Made by a program: the position numbers and the translations under genes. A DNA stretch of 41,184 nucleotides. Source: Alphaproteobacteria bacterium (GTDB taxonomy: Bacteria > Pseudomonadota > Alphaproteobacteria > JABAAW01 > JAHZMA01). Of the stretch, positions 26,326 to 35,019 are shown one piece after another. The notes below the pieces were generated by a model. The model searched no databases. It saw only the letters and a list, made by a program, of their open reading frames with translations, and was not told where the DNA came from. The stretch lies in NCBI GenBank assembly GCA_022599575.1, contig JAHZMA010000004.1, positions 1 through 41,184 on the forward strand. The letters are read 5' to 3'. Positions within the stretch are counted from its first letter, which is position 1, and every line of letters begins with the position of its first letter.

Positions 26326-27561
26326 TTAATCATAAGCGGCATCGCGCGATGTTGGGCAGGTCATACAATGCCCGCCGCCGCGTCCGCGCCCTAATTCAGC
26401 GCCATGAATGATGACAACAGTTACCCCCGCATCGCTTAATAATTTATTGGTTGCTGTGTTACGGGCGTAACCAACCACAACCCCCGGCGATAACGCCACA
26501 ACATTATTGCCATCATCCCATTGTTCACGCTCTTGTTCGTAATAATCGCCGCCAGTGCCAACAATGCGAAGTTTTTTCAAACCCAAAGCTTCTTCAACAA
26601 TTTGAAATAAATGCCGTTCATCATATGTGAAATCAATCAAGCTCTTATCGTTCGGGCGTAAAGAATGGCAAGTAATTTGGTCGCAAACCTCTGTGAATGC
26701 CGTTGCCAAATCATGGTCGCAAAATGAAAATACCGTATCTAGGTGCATTGCCGCCCGCGAACGTGGCATTTGGCAAGCTATCACATGTTGTGCCGCACCG
26801 CTTTTGAATAAATTATGCGCGACAATACTGACTGCTTGTGGGCTTGTGCGTTCCCCCATGCCAATCAACACGGTCTGCTTGCCGATTGGCATTACATCAC
26901 CACCTTCAAATGTGGCGCGCCCATAATTTTTATCATCACCGCCCCACCAGATTTTAAAATCTTGCGCTTTGAAGTTTTTATGAAATTTATAAATTGCTTC
27001 CATTAACAAAGTTTCTTGCCTTCGTGCCTGCCAATACATAGGGTTTAGCGTTACGCCACCATAAATCCAGCAACTATTATCACGGGTGAATAAGCTGTTG
27101 GGGATGGGGGGGATGATAAAGTCATATTCCTGCAAGTAACGTCCGAACACGCCAATGGCTTCAAATGGCAAATCATGACGGCTAACGCCACCAATAAGAT
27201 ATTCTGCCAGCGCAAAGCTTGGAATATTATTAAGCCAATCGCGCAACTCATTCAGCATGCCAACGCCCACTTCCGATGCCTTGATTTTTCTATCCAAAAT
27301 AAAGGCACGTGCATCTATATCTTCTAAAATATCGGCAAGCAATTCGTGCATTTCCAACACATCAACATCATGGGCGCGCATTTTTTCAACAAAATCTTGA
27401 TGGTCTTTTTGGGCTTGTTCTACCCAAATCACATCATCAAATAGTAACTCTTGGCAATTATTAGGGGTAAGCCTAGCATGTGCCTTGCCAGGTCGACAAA
27501 CAATCACCTGATTTAATTTACCAATTTCGGAATGGACTCCTAGTTTGAAAACATCTGCCAT
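26326..27561 (-). CDS. arcA: Arginine deiminase
   Basis: Converts arginine to citrulline and ammonia. The 411-residue protein has the family motifs [28 protein letters not shown] and the C-terminal GGGHCMTCP with the nucleophile expected at C399. All catalytic segments are present, so an active enzyme is likely. It starts 3 bp after the carrier gene. A run of seven C in its coding strand (in the IIPPIPN region) is explained by proline codons. Confidence 0.96.
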   Translation of the reverse strand: MADVFKLGVHSEIGKLNQVIVCRPGKAHARLTPNNCQELLFDDVIWVEQAQKDHQDFVEKMRAHDVDVLEMHELLADILEDIDARAFILDRKIKASEVGVGMLNELRDWLNNIPSFALAEYLIGGVSRHDLPFEAIGVFGRYLQEYDFIIPPIPNSLFTRDNSCWIYGGVTLNPMYWQARRQETLLMEAIYKFHKNFKAQDFKIWWGGDDKNYGRATFEGGDVMPIGKQTVLIGMGERTSPQAVSIVAHNLFKSGAAQHVIACQMPRSRAAMHLDTVFSFCDHDLATAFTEVCDQITCHSLRPNDKSLIDFTYDERHLFQIVEEALGLKKLRIVGTGGDYYEQEREQWDDGNNVVALSPGVVVGYARNTATNKLLSDAGVTVVIIHGAELGRGRGGGHCMTCPTSRDAAYD

Positions 27562-27564
27562 CTT

Positions 27565-29019
27565 CTAGCCCCCCAATACAGCAAGTGATAAGGCAATGGT
27601 AATGACTAAGAATAATATAGCCAGCAGGGGCATAATGAATTTAAGCCAAACATCGTAAGATACCCTGCCAAGTGCCAAACCGCCCATCACCACTGCGGAA
27701 GTAGGCGTAATGAAGTTGACAATTCCCGAAGCCGATTGATACGCCGTCACCGCAAGCTCGCGCCCCACGCCTGCAAAGTCTGAAAGCGGTGCCATAATGG
27801 GCATGGTTAATACCGCCAAGCCTGATGTGGAAGGCACAAGAAATGAAAGCGCCATTTCAATCCAAAACATCAAATTAATAAATAAAACATTAGAAACATC
27901 TGCTAATGCCAGCTCTGCGCCATGTAGCAATGTAGGGGTAAGATTGCCCGCATCCATAATCACCACAATACCGCGTGCCAAAGTGATAATCATGGCAACG
28001 CCTAATAAATCGCGTGCGCCATTAATAAAATGTTCGCAAAATTCTGTTTCATTCATTCGCGCCACAATACCTATCAAAATGGAACTGGTAAGAAACAAGG
28101 TCGACATTTCTGCCATCCACCAACCACCGCTGGAAACACCCCAAATCATCACGACAAAAGTAAGCCCAAAAATGGATAAAATAATTTTGCGAATTGTGGT
28201 TAATTCATCATCATGGTTTTGATCTTCACTTTGTAGAAAATGCTTTTCATTGGCAGTCTTTTGCGAATAAACCAGAGACTTTGTGGGGTCTGCCTTAACA
28301 CGTGCCGCATAACGCATAACATAAGCGGCGCAAACAATAAAGCCAGCCGCTAAAATGATCGCACGTAAGATAATACCTTCGGTAAAGGCGATGCCTGAAG
28401 CATCTGAGGCAATGACGGTTGCAAAAGGATTAATGGTAGAGCCCAAAACACCAATTGCCGCGCCAACCATAATGATGGCAACGCCTGTGAGTGAATCATA
28501 ACCAGCGGCAATTAAAACTGGGATGATAATAATATAAAATGCCAGCGTTTCTTCCGCCATGCCGTAAGTTGTACCACCAAGGGCAAAAAGCAACATCAAA
28601 ATCGGTATCATCCATTTTTCACGCCCCTTTAGAGCGCGCAAAGTGGCGTTAATACCTGCTCTCATAGAACGGGTGCTGCTAACCACGGCAATGAAACCAC
28701 CAATCATTAGCACAAAAACTGCCACATCAGTGGCATTCGCTATATAAGATACTGGGTCATAAAAACCTGCAATTGGTGCCATGATAACATCAAAGAACCC
28801 TTGCGAATTAGCCTCAATTTCTTGATATGTACCTGCAATTGGTACTTCTCTCTCCAATGCTTCATTCAGCTCGGTTTGGTATTCACCGCCCGGAATAATC
28901 CAGGTGAAAATTGCCATAATAATGATAAGCCCAAATAAAATACTATAGGCCGATGGAAATAAAAATTTCTTTTTATCTGATTTGTTTTTATCAATGTTTG
29001 TTTTTGATGTCGTTGCCAT
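27565..29019 (-). CDS. YfcC/DcuC-type membrane carrier, likely arginine-ornithine exchange (ArcD role)
   Basis: A 484-residue membrane protein with about 12 helices and family stretches FTWIIPGGEYQTELNEALER, GMAEETLAFYIIIIPVLIAA and FLVPSTSGLAVLTMPIMAPL of the YfcC (C4-dicarboxylate anaerobic carrier) family. Such proteins stand in for ArcD in many arc operons, bringing arginine in and ornithine out; that role is inferred from its place as first gene. The frame opens at a TTG at 29049, but ATG at 29019 with GGAG upstream is preferred (MATTSKTNID). The N-terminal 25 residues are lysine-rich and cytoplasmic. Confidence 0.85.
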   Translation of the reverse strand: MATTSKTNIDKNKSDKKKFLFPSAYSILFGLIIIMAIFTWIIPGGEYQTELNEALEREVPIAGTYQEIEANSQGFFDVIMAPIAGFYDPVSYIANATDVAVFVLMIGGFIAVVSSTRSMRAGINATLRALKGREKWMIPILMLLFALGGTTYGMAEETLAFYIIIIPVLIAAGYDSLTGVAIIMVGAAIGVLGSTINPFATVIASDASGIAFTEGIILRAIILAAGFIVCAAYVMRYAARVKADPTKSLVYSQKTANEKHFLQSEDQNHDDELTTIRKIILSIFGLTFVVMIWGVSSGGWWMAEMSTLFLTSSILIGIVARMNETEFCEHFINGARDLLGVAMIITLARGIVVIMDAGNLTPTLLHGAELALADVSNVLFINLMFWIEMALSFLVPSTSGLAVLTMPIMAPLSDFAGVGRELAVTAYQSASGIVNFITPTSAVVMGGLALGRVSYDVWLKFIMPLLAILFLVITIALSLAVLGG

Positions 29020-29092
29020 TGGCTTCACTCCAGATACAATGTTTAACAAGATATTAATCTATGTTTTGTAAATTGAGCAACTTTCAAAAATA

Positions 29093-29121
29093 TATATAGT
29101 TTCAGCCTACACCTGTTACAA
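29093..29121 (-). promoter_or_regulatory. Possible promoter of the arc operon
   Basis: On the minus strand TTGTAA (29121-29116), 17 bases, TATATA (29098-29093). The -35 box overlaps TGTTACA (29114-29120), the heptamer also seen before the paa genes. Leader to the carrier ATG would be about 65 bases. An FNR/ANR-type box would be expected for this operon in many bacteria, but I found none with correct spacing. Confidence 0.35.
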
Positions 29122-29156
29122 AAAATGTCAAGGTTAAAATTTATCACAAAGCTAAT

Positions 29157-29185
29157 TTGACAAAAACAAGGCGATATATTATAGC
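29157..29185 (+). promoter_or_regulatory. Promoter of the SGNH-carbamoyltransferase cluster
   Basis: TTGACA (29157-29162), 17 bases, TATAGC (29180-29185, four of six). Expected start near 29192, leaving about 30 bases of leader with AGGA nine bases before the first ATG. The next four genes follow with gaps of 9-51 bp and no terminator-like hairpin, so one transcript is likely. Confidence 0.45.
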
Positions 29186-29221
29186 TACTTAAAAAATAAC
29201 TCACTGATTAGGAATGTTTTT

Positions 29222-30430
29222 ATGAATAAAATACTGCGTGCAATACGAAATAATCTTAAATTCAAATGGGCATGGGTAAAAATTATTGCTATCAATGCCA
29301 CAATATTTTTGGCTTTAATCGGCGGATTGTTGCTGTTGCCACCAACAGCATTTTTAGCGCAAAAAATATTAAAAAACATGATAGGTTATGATATTAAACC
29401 GCTTTCTACAACTGACCCACGTGTCATGCCACCTAATTACAAAAACATCGATTGGGCGGAGACGCATTTTAAAGAATTAGGTAAGTTACCTTCTGAATAT
29501 AAAGATTATATCGTTTCACGACGGACTAATTTTGCAGGTGAAACTGTCAATATCATTGATGGTATTCGTGTTACCCATCAAGCTGATAATATTGTTGACA
29601 ATAATAAAGAAGCATGGTTTCTTGGTGGTTCTACTATCTGGGGGCATGGTAGTAATGATGCCAACACAATCCCATCCATTTTTGCCAAACAAACAGCTAT
29701 CGAAACAACAAATTTGGGTGAAGCGGGTTATAATGCACGTCAGTCTCTTGCATTTTTAACCAATCAATATATCACTCATCCGAGTAAAGCTACAAAAAAA
29801 ATCATTATATTTTATGATGGTGGAAATGATGTTTTTTATCGTTGTAATAAACTTTCAGAAGGATTATCAACTTTGAGTCAAGCGAGAATACAAAAATCCC
29901 TAAAATATACTAAAATAGTTGATAATTATGATTTTAGGTTTAGGGCATTATTTTTTCAATTCAATGATTTTATTAATTTTTTACAGCACGAACCACCAAT
30001 TATTCGAACGAATGCCCCAATAAGATATTCACAAAATGTGGGCTGTGATGAATCGCCAGAACGAATGCAAGAAATCGCTGAGACATTGGTTGCAACATGG
30101 CAACAGGCACAATATCTTGCAGCCAGTAATGGTGACGATTTTTTAGCGATATTACAGCCCGCCGCCAATTTAAGTAAAACCAAAAAAGACCATTTACCTC
30201 AACATAAATATTCAAGATGGAACGATGCTGAAGTAACACGGCAATATCGTGTCATATATGCCTTAATCCGTGCTGAAGCAAAGCGCAAAAACATCAATTT
30301 TGTTGATTTGAGTGATGCTTATGATGTTGATGACTATATTTATATCGATTGGGTACATGTTAGCCCCAATGCACATGAAATATTGGTACCAAAAATTATT
30401 AATGCATTAAAGGAACAAAATCTTTTATAA
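29222..30430 (+). CDS. Membrane-anchored SGNH-hydrolase-like protein, copy 1
   Basis: A 402-residue protein with one N-terminal membrane helix (about 21-45) and an outward domain. SGNH blocks are visible: catalytic serine S137 in FLGGSTIWGHG, glycine-rich block near GEAGYNARQSL, G-N-D at 201-203 in FYDGGNDVF, and the D376-x2-H379 dyad in DWVHVSPNAHEIL. Such enzymes add or remove acyl groups on sugars or lipids. A neighbouring carbamoyltransferase suggests work on a surface glycan or secreted product. It is the first gene of the cluster and is about 70% identical by eye to the next gene. Confidence 0.75.
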   Translation: MNKILRAIRNNLKFKWAWVKIIAINATIFLALIGGLLLLPPTAFLAQKILKNMIGYDIKPLSTTDPRVMPPNYKNIDWAETHFKELGKLPSEYKDYIVSRRTNFAGETVNIIDGIRVTHQADNIVDNNKEAWFLGGSTIWGHGSNDANTIPSIFAKQTAIETTNLGEAGYNARQSLAFLTNQYITHPSKATKKIIIFYDGGNDVFYRCNKLSEGLSTLSQARIQKSLKYTKIVDNYDFRFRALFFQFNDFINFLQHEPPIIRTNAPIRYSQNVGCDESPERMQEIAETLVATWQQAQYLAASNGDDFLAILQPAANLSKTKKDHLPQHKYSRWNDAEVTRQYRVIYALIRAEAKRKNINFVDLSDAYDVDDYIYIDWVHVSPNAHEILVPKIINALKEQNLL

Positions 30431-30459
30431 TAGTATCATTTTTGATATAAGGCTATATT

Positions 30460-31659
30460 ATGCATAAAATTATTAACACAATCAAAAATAAGATTAAATT
30501 CAAATGGGAATGGGTGAAAATTATCTTCATCAATGGCACGATATTTCTTGCGTTAATCGGCGGGCTTTTACTGTTACCACCAACAGCATTTTTAGCGCAA
30601 AAAATATTAAAAAATGTAACAGGTTATGATATTAAACCGCCTTCTACAACTGACCCACGTGTCATGCTACCTAATTACAAAAATATTGATTGGGCGGAAA
30701 CACATTTCAAAGAATTAGCTGATGGAACTTCTGAATATAAAGATTATATTGTTTGGCGACATTCTGATTATGCAGGCAAAACGATTAATATTATTGATGG
30801 AAATCGTGCAACATATCAAACTGATAAGGTTATCAATAATAAAGAAGTATGGTTTTTTGGCGGCTCTACTATCTGGGGGTGGGGTGTTGATGATGCCAAT
30901 ACAATCCCATCACTTTTTGCCAAACAAACCAACATTAAATCAACCAATTTTGGTGAATTAGGTTATCTTGCACGTCAATCATTTGCTATATTAGCCAATC
31001 AATATATCACAAATCCGAATAAAGTTACAAAAAAAATCATTATATTTTATGATGGTGCAAATGATGTTAGTCATCGTTGTGGAAAAGATTCAAAAGAATT
31101 ATCAACTAATAGACAATGGCAAATACAATCATCATTAAAATATACGGGTCAGGGTAATAATTTTGATTTTAGTTTTAAAACATTATTTTTTCAATTCAAT
31201 AATTTTATTAATTTTTTACGTGACAAACCAGCCATTATTAGAACATCTGATACAGAAAAATATGCACAAAATGTTGGTTGCGATGAATCACCGAAACGAA
31301 TGCAAGAAATCGCTGAGACATTGGTGGCAACATGGCAACAGGCGCAAAATCTTGCGAGCATTAATGGTGATGATTTTTTAGCGATATTGCAGCCCGTTGC
31401 CAATTTGAGTAAAACAAAAATAGATCACTTGCCAAATTATAGGACCGAAGAAAATACTCAATTAACACAGCAATATCATGCAATATATGCCTTAATCCGT
31501 GCCGAAGCAAAGCGCAGGGGTATTAATTTTGTTGATTTAACCACCGCCTATGATGTGGATGAATATATTTATCTCGATAGGTCGCATGTTAGCCCCAATG
31601 GGCATGAAATATTAGTGCCAAAAATTATTAATGCCTTAAAACAAAGAAATCTTTTATAA
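30460..31659 (+). CDS. Membrane-anchored SGNH-hydrolase-like protein, copy 2
   Basis: A 399-residue tandem paralog of the preceding gene with the same layout: membrane helix at 21-45, S136 in FFGGSTIWGWG, N201-D202 in FYDGANDVSHRC, and D373-x2-H376 in DRSHVSPNGHEIL. The helix region and residues 40-85 are almost the same in both copies, while the stretches at about 85-125 and 205-260 differ most, which may mean different substrates. All catalytic positions are kept, so both copies look active. Confidence 0.75.
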   Translation: MHKIINTIKNKIKFKWEWVKIIFINGTIFLALIGGLLLLPPTAFLAQKILKNVTGYDIKPPSTTDPRVMLPNYKNIDWAETHFKELADGTSEYKDYIVWRHSDYAGKTINIIDGNRATYQTDKVINNKEVWFFGGSTIWGWGVDDANTIPSLFAKQTNIKSTNFGELGYLARQSFAILANQYITNPNKVTKKIIIFYDGANDVSHRCGKDSKELSTNRQWQIQSSLKYTGQGNNFDFSFKTLFFQFNNFINFLRDKPAIIRTSDTEKYAQNVGCDESPKRMQEIAETLVATWQQAQNLASINGDDFLAILQPVANLSKTKIDHLPNYRTEENTQLTQQYHAIYALIRAEAKRRGINFVDLTTAYDVDEYIYLDRSHVSPNGHEILVPKIINALKQRNLL

Positions 31660-31710
31660 TCGTATCATTTTTGTTATAACACGATAGACAAAACATTAAA
31701 AAGAGCAAAC

Positions 31711-32130
31711 ATGCAAAATAACGAAAATTTAATGCCATCCAATAAAAAATTCGGACTATTTTTTAGCTTCGTATTTTTATGCGTCACCATCTATTATCGC
31801 TTTCTTGGAGCGCATGGTGTCAATCAATTATGGTTGTTGTTTTTGATATTATCTGCGGTTTTTTTATTATCGGCATTATGCCTGCCTATCATTCTTAAGC
31901 CATTCAATATCTTATGGTTTAAGTTAGGTTTATTGCTTGGTAAAATTGTGAGCCCGATTATATTGGGCATCATGTTTTTTGGTTTAATCACCCCTATCGC
32001 TTTATTCCTACGCATAAAAGGACGCGATGAATTAAAATTGAAATTTCATCGCTACCAACAAAAGCAATCATATTGGCTTAATCGTGACGCTGGTGGTCCA
32101 CCGCCCGATTCATTCAACAATCAATTCTAA
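31711..32130 (+). CDS. SxtJ-like small membrane protein
   Basis: A 139-residue protein with three or four hydrophobic segments (about 14-30, 36-60, 70-105) and a basic, proline-ending tail (RDAGGPPPDSF). Family resemblance is to SxtJ, a protein of unknown function found beside carbamoyltransferases in saxitoxin and other clusters. The C-terminal LRIKGRDELKLKF followed by WLNRD is the recognisable part. It sits 51 bp after the second SGNH gene and 18 bp before the DUF5989 gene. Biochemical role unknown. Confidence 0.75.
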   Translation: MQNNENLMPSNKKFGLFFSFVFLCVTIYYRFLGAHGVNQLWLLFLILSAVFLLSALCLPIILKPFNILWFKLGLLLGKIVSPIILGIMFFGLITPIALFLRIKGRDELKLKFHRYQQKQSYWLNRDAGGPPPDSFNNQF

Positions 32131-32148
32131 CTCCTCAAGGAAAAATAA

Positions 32149-32298
32149 ATGGGTTTTATTCGTGAATTATGGAAATTTCTAAACGCCAGAAAAAAACTTT
32201 GGCTGGCACCCGTGATTATGGTGATGGTGATATTGGGCGGATTGCTAATCGCCGCACAAGGTTCGGTCGTCGCACCTTTCATCTACACAATATTCTAG
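32149..32298 (+). CDS. DUF5989 family 49-residue membrane protein
   Basis: Short gene: MGFIRELWKFLNARKKLWLA, then a single membrane helix (about 20-40), and ending QGSVVAPFIYTIF. This matches my memory of DUF5989 proteins, which are about 50 residues and sit between SxtJ-like proteins and carbamoyltransferases. AAGGA lies nine bases before ATG. The stop is 9 bp before the carbamoyltransferase start. Probably part of a membrane complex; function unknown. Confidence 0.8.
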   Translation: MGFIRELWKFLNARKKLWLAPVIMVMVILGGLLIAAQGSVVAPFIYTIF

Positions 32299-32307
32299 AC
32301 AATTATA

Positions 32308-34146
32308 ATGATTATTTTAGGCATCTCCGCCTATTATCATGATTCAGCGGCTTGCTTAATCATAGATGGTGATATTATCGCTGCCGCGCAAGAAGAACGC
32401 TTTACCCGCATCAAGCATGATGCAGGCTTTCCTAGCAATGCGATAGAATATTGCCTTACTCAAGCTAATATAACGCCCGCGCAAATTGATTATGTAGCTT
32501 TTTACGATAAACCATTCCTGAAATTTGAACGGCTTCTTGAAACCTATTTGGCATTCGCGCCCAAAGGCTATATCAGCTTTGCAAAATCACTACCGATATG
32601 GGTAAAAGAAAAATTATTTCAAAAATCTATGCTTGCCAAAGCATTAAAAACCACATTAGGCAAAAACATTGATTGGCATAAAAAATTGCTTTTTTCGGAA
32701 CATCATTTAAGCCATGCCGCCAGTGCATTTTTTCCGTCCCCCTTTGAACGCGCCGCTGTGCTTACTATGGATGGGGTAGGCGAATGGACAACAACATCGC
32801 TTGCCATTGGCAGTGGCAATAAGCTAGATGTCAGTAAAGAAATTCATTTCCCGCATTCGCTAGGCTTATTATATTCTGCCATTACTTATTATATCGGCTT
32901 TAAGGTGAATTCTGGTGAATATAAGGTGATGGGTTTAGCGCCATATGGTGTGCCTAAATATGTGGATGTGATGAAAAACCATCTGATTGATATTAAAGAG
33001 GATGGCAGTTTTCAGCTTGATATGCAATATTTTGATTATTGCACTGGGCTAACCATGACCAATAAAAAATTTGATGCTTTATTCGGTGCGCCTGCCAGAA
33101 AATCCGAAAGCGATTTATCCCAACGCGAAATGGATATTGCCGCTTCGGTTCAAAAAATCACCGAAGAAATTGTGGTAAAAATGGCGCGAGCCATTGCAAA
33201 AGAAACGGGAGAGCGCAACTTATGTTTGGCAGGCGGGGTTGCCTTAAATTGTGTTGCCAATGGCATTTTATTGCGGATGAATATTTTTGATAATATTTGG
33301 ATACAGCCTGCTGCGGGTGATGCTGGTGGTGCATTAGGTGCCGCGCTGGGTGCATATCATATCATGCTAGATAAGCCACGCAATATCAATAAAGATAGTG
33401 ATAGCATGAAAGGTTCTTATTTAGGGCCATTATTTAGCGATGAAGAAATTTCAGCACAGCTTACAAAAATTGGGGCTAAATTCACCCTGCATCATCAAAC
33501 TGATATGATTGCTAAAACCGCGCAAGCACTGGCAGATGGCAAGGCGATTGGCTGGTTCAATGGGCGTATGGAATTTGGGCCACGTGCATTAGGTGGCAGA
33601 AGCATCATTGCCGACCCACGCTCACCCACCATGCAAAAATTACTGAATCTTAAAGTAAAATATCGGGAATCTTTTCGCCCTTTTGCGCCTAGTGTGTTAG
33701 CCGAAGATGTGCAAGATTGGTTTGATATTGATACAAATAGCCCTTACATGTTACTGGTTGCCGATGTTACCAAAAGCAAACGCCGCGCAATGACTACCCA
33801 AGAAGAAGCTTTATTTGGTATTGAAAAATTAAATGTGCCACGTTCTGAAATCCCTGCCATCACTCATGTTGATTATTCTGCGCGCATTCAAACGGTGCAT
33901 CAAGAAACCAACCCGCTTTATCATCAACTGATAACTGCGTTTAAGAAAATCACAAATTGCCCAGTATTAGTGAATACATCGTTTAATGTGCGGGGCGAAC
34001 CCATTATCTGCACCCCCGAAGATGCTTTCCGTTGCTTTATGGGCACCCAGCTTGATATGTTGGTTATCGGCAATCACATTCTTATGAAAACACAACAAGA
34101 TGAAAATTTGCAAGAAAATTACGAACAAAAATATGAGTTGGATTAA
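32308..34146 (+). CDS. O-carbamoyltransferase, NodU/CmcH/TobZ family
   Basis: Transfers a carbamoyl group from carbamoyl phosphate, via a carbamoyl-adenylate, to a hydroxyl on a sugar or other product. The 612-residue protein is full length. The N-terminal Kae1-like domain has GISAYYHDSAACLI (H11), the metal-binding SEHHLSHAASAFF (H132, H133, H136), MDGVGEW and CLAGGVALNC. The C-terminal YrdC-like part has GRMEFGPRALGGRSIIADPR and NTSFNVRGEPIICTPEDAF. The target is unknown; cell-surface polysaccharide or a small secreted compound are both reasonable given the membrane partners. Confidence 0.93.
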   Translation: MIILGISAYYHDSAACLIIDGDIIAAAQEERFTRIKHDAGFPSNAIEYCLTQANITPAQIDYVAFYDKPFLKFERLLETYLAFAPKGYISFAKSLPIWVKEKLFQKSMLAKALKTTLGKNIDWHKKLLFSEHHLSHAASAFFPSPFERAAVLTMDGVGEWTTTSLAIGSGNKLDVSKEIHFPHSLGLLYSAITYYIGFKVNSGEYKVMGLAPYGVPKYVDVMKNHLIDIKEDGSFQLDMQYFDYCTGLTMTNKKFDALFGAPARKSESDLSQREMDIAASVQKITEEIVVKMARAIAKETGERNLCLAGGVALNCVANGILLRMNIFDNIWIQPAAGDAGGALGAALGAYHIMLDKPRNINKDSDSMKGSYLGPLFSDEEISAQLTKIGAKFTLHHQTDMIAKTAQALADGKAIGWFNGRMEFGPRALGGRSIIADPRSPTMQKLLNLKVKYRESFRPFAPSVLAEDVQDWFDIDTNSPYMLLVADVTKSKRRAMTTQEEALFGIEKLNVPRSEIPAITHVDYSARIQTVHQETNPLYHQLITAFKKITNCPVLVNTSFNVRGEPIICTPEDAFRCFMGTQLDMLVIGNHILMKTQQDENLQENYEQKYELD

Positions 34147-34164
34147 GGGCTGTATTATAGGCAC

Positions 34165-34986
34165 TCATCGCTGAAACAGCATGCCACCCTTTTGCACTGA
34201 TGCCTTGATATTTGCCAAGCGCAACATATGCCATGCCATCACTTGATTGCTAGAAAGCACGGGTTTGTTTAAGATGTCTTCCGCTTCAGCAATAATTTTC
34301 AGCACGCGCAGGCTTGTGCATGAAACAAAGACCGCATCAATCGCATCATTTTCGCCAATTTGCAAAATCGCTTTTAAGATACTTTCCGATGTAATCCGCG
34401 CCACCAGAGAATCTTTGGCTTGATAAAAACTATGCACGCTTTTGGTGCAAAACCCCGCATTTTGCAAATTTTCTTGCATGGCGAGCGTTACTTCAGGCGG
34501 ATAAGGCGTCAGTAACGCCATATTTTTGACATTCAATGCCGCCAAAGCCGCTTTGCAAGCCGTAATCGGATTGGTAGCCTTTGCTTTGGGGTGAAATTGC
34601 TGAATGATTTTTTCTATTTTTTCTTCACCAATCATGGTCGCGCCCGACGTGCAGGCATAGCCCACCACATCATAATCAAAATCACGATTCAGCAATGCGG
34701 CGGCAATCGGCATTTGTTGCTCCATTGTTTTTAAGTTTTCAGGCGTAACATCATCAAAATTGGCAATGCGCGAATGATAAAGCGCAATCGCGCCACCAGT
34801 GAATTTTTGGGCAAAATCTTGTGAATTGTCAAGCGATTGCAAGATGATAGAAAATTCATGCTCTATGGTTTGGTCGCTTTGTAAGACAATTAACCCCATT
34901 TTTGCAAGCGTGCCATAACCTGCATCAAATTCGTATGGCATCATGTCTAATTTTGGATTGATATTATCAGTTACTGGCTTATTCAT
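34165..34986 (-). CDS. Maleate isomerase / Asp-Glu racemase superfamily protein
   Basis: A 273-residue member of the arylmalonate decarboxylase/maleate isomerase group. Both catalytic cysteines are present, C112 in YACTSGATMIG and C223 in FVSCTSLRVLKI, which fits isomerase or racemase chemistry better than the one-cysteine decarboxylases. The frame opens at a TTG six codons earlier, but ATG at 34986 with AAAAGGG ten bases upstream is preferred. It follows pncA by 33 bp. A 106-bp near copy of its 3' end lies at 15230-15335. The substrate is not clear. Confidence 0.8.
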   Translation of the reverse strand: MNKPVTDNINPKLDMMPYEFDAGYGTLAKMGLIVLQSDQTIEHEFSIILQSLDNSQDFAQKFTGGAIALYHSRIANFDDVTPENLKTMEQQMPIAAALLNRDFDYDVVGYACTSGATMIGEEKIEKIIQQFHPKAKATNPITACKAALAALNVKNMALLTPYPPEVTLAMQENLQNAGFCTKSVHSFYQAKDSLVARITSESILKAILQIGENDAIDAVFVSCTSLRVLKIIAEAEDILNKPVLSSNQVMAWHMLRLANIKASVQKGGMLFQR

Positions 34987-35019
34987 TGTAAGAACCCTTT
35001 TCAAATATTTTTATCATTT

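Larger units (their letters stand above)
29222..31681 (+). repeat. Tandem gene duplication including the 3' flank
   Basis: The two SGNH-like genes are direct repeats. Similarity continues past the stop codons: AATCTTTTATAAT, one variable base, then GTATCATTTTTG occurs after copy 1 (about 30418-30443) and after copy 2 (about 31647-31672). The duplicated unit therefore ran from the gene start to about 25 bp beyond the stop. Confidence 0.8.

Noticed and set aside
27100-27115. Run of seven G (plus strand) inside arcA as a slippage switch
   Set aside because: It encodes conserved proline codons of a full-length enzyme; nothing else suggests switching.
29071-29085. TTGA...TCAA half-sites as an FNR/ANR box for the arc operon
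   Set aside because: The half-sites are seven bases apart, not six, and the central bases do not fit TTGAT-N4-ATCAA.
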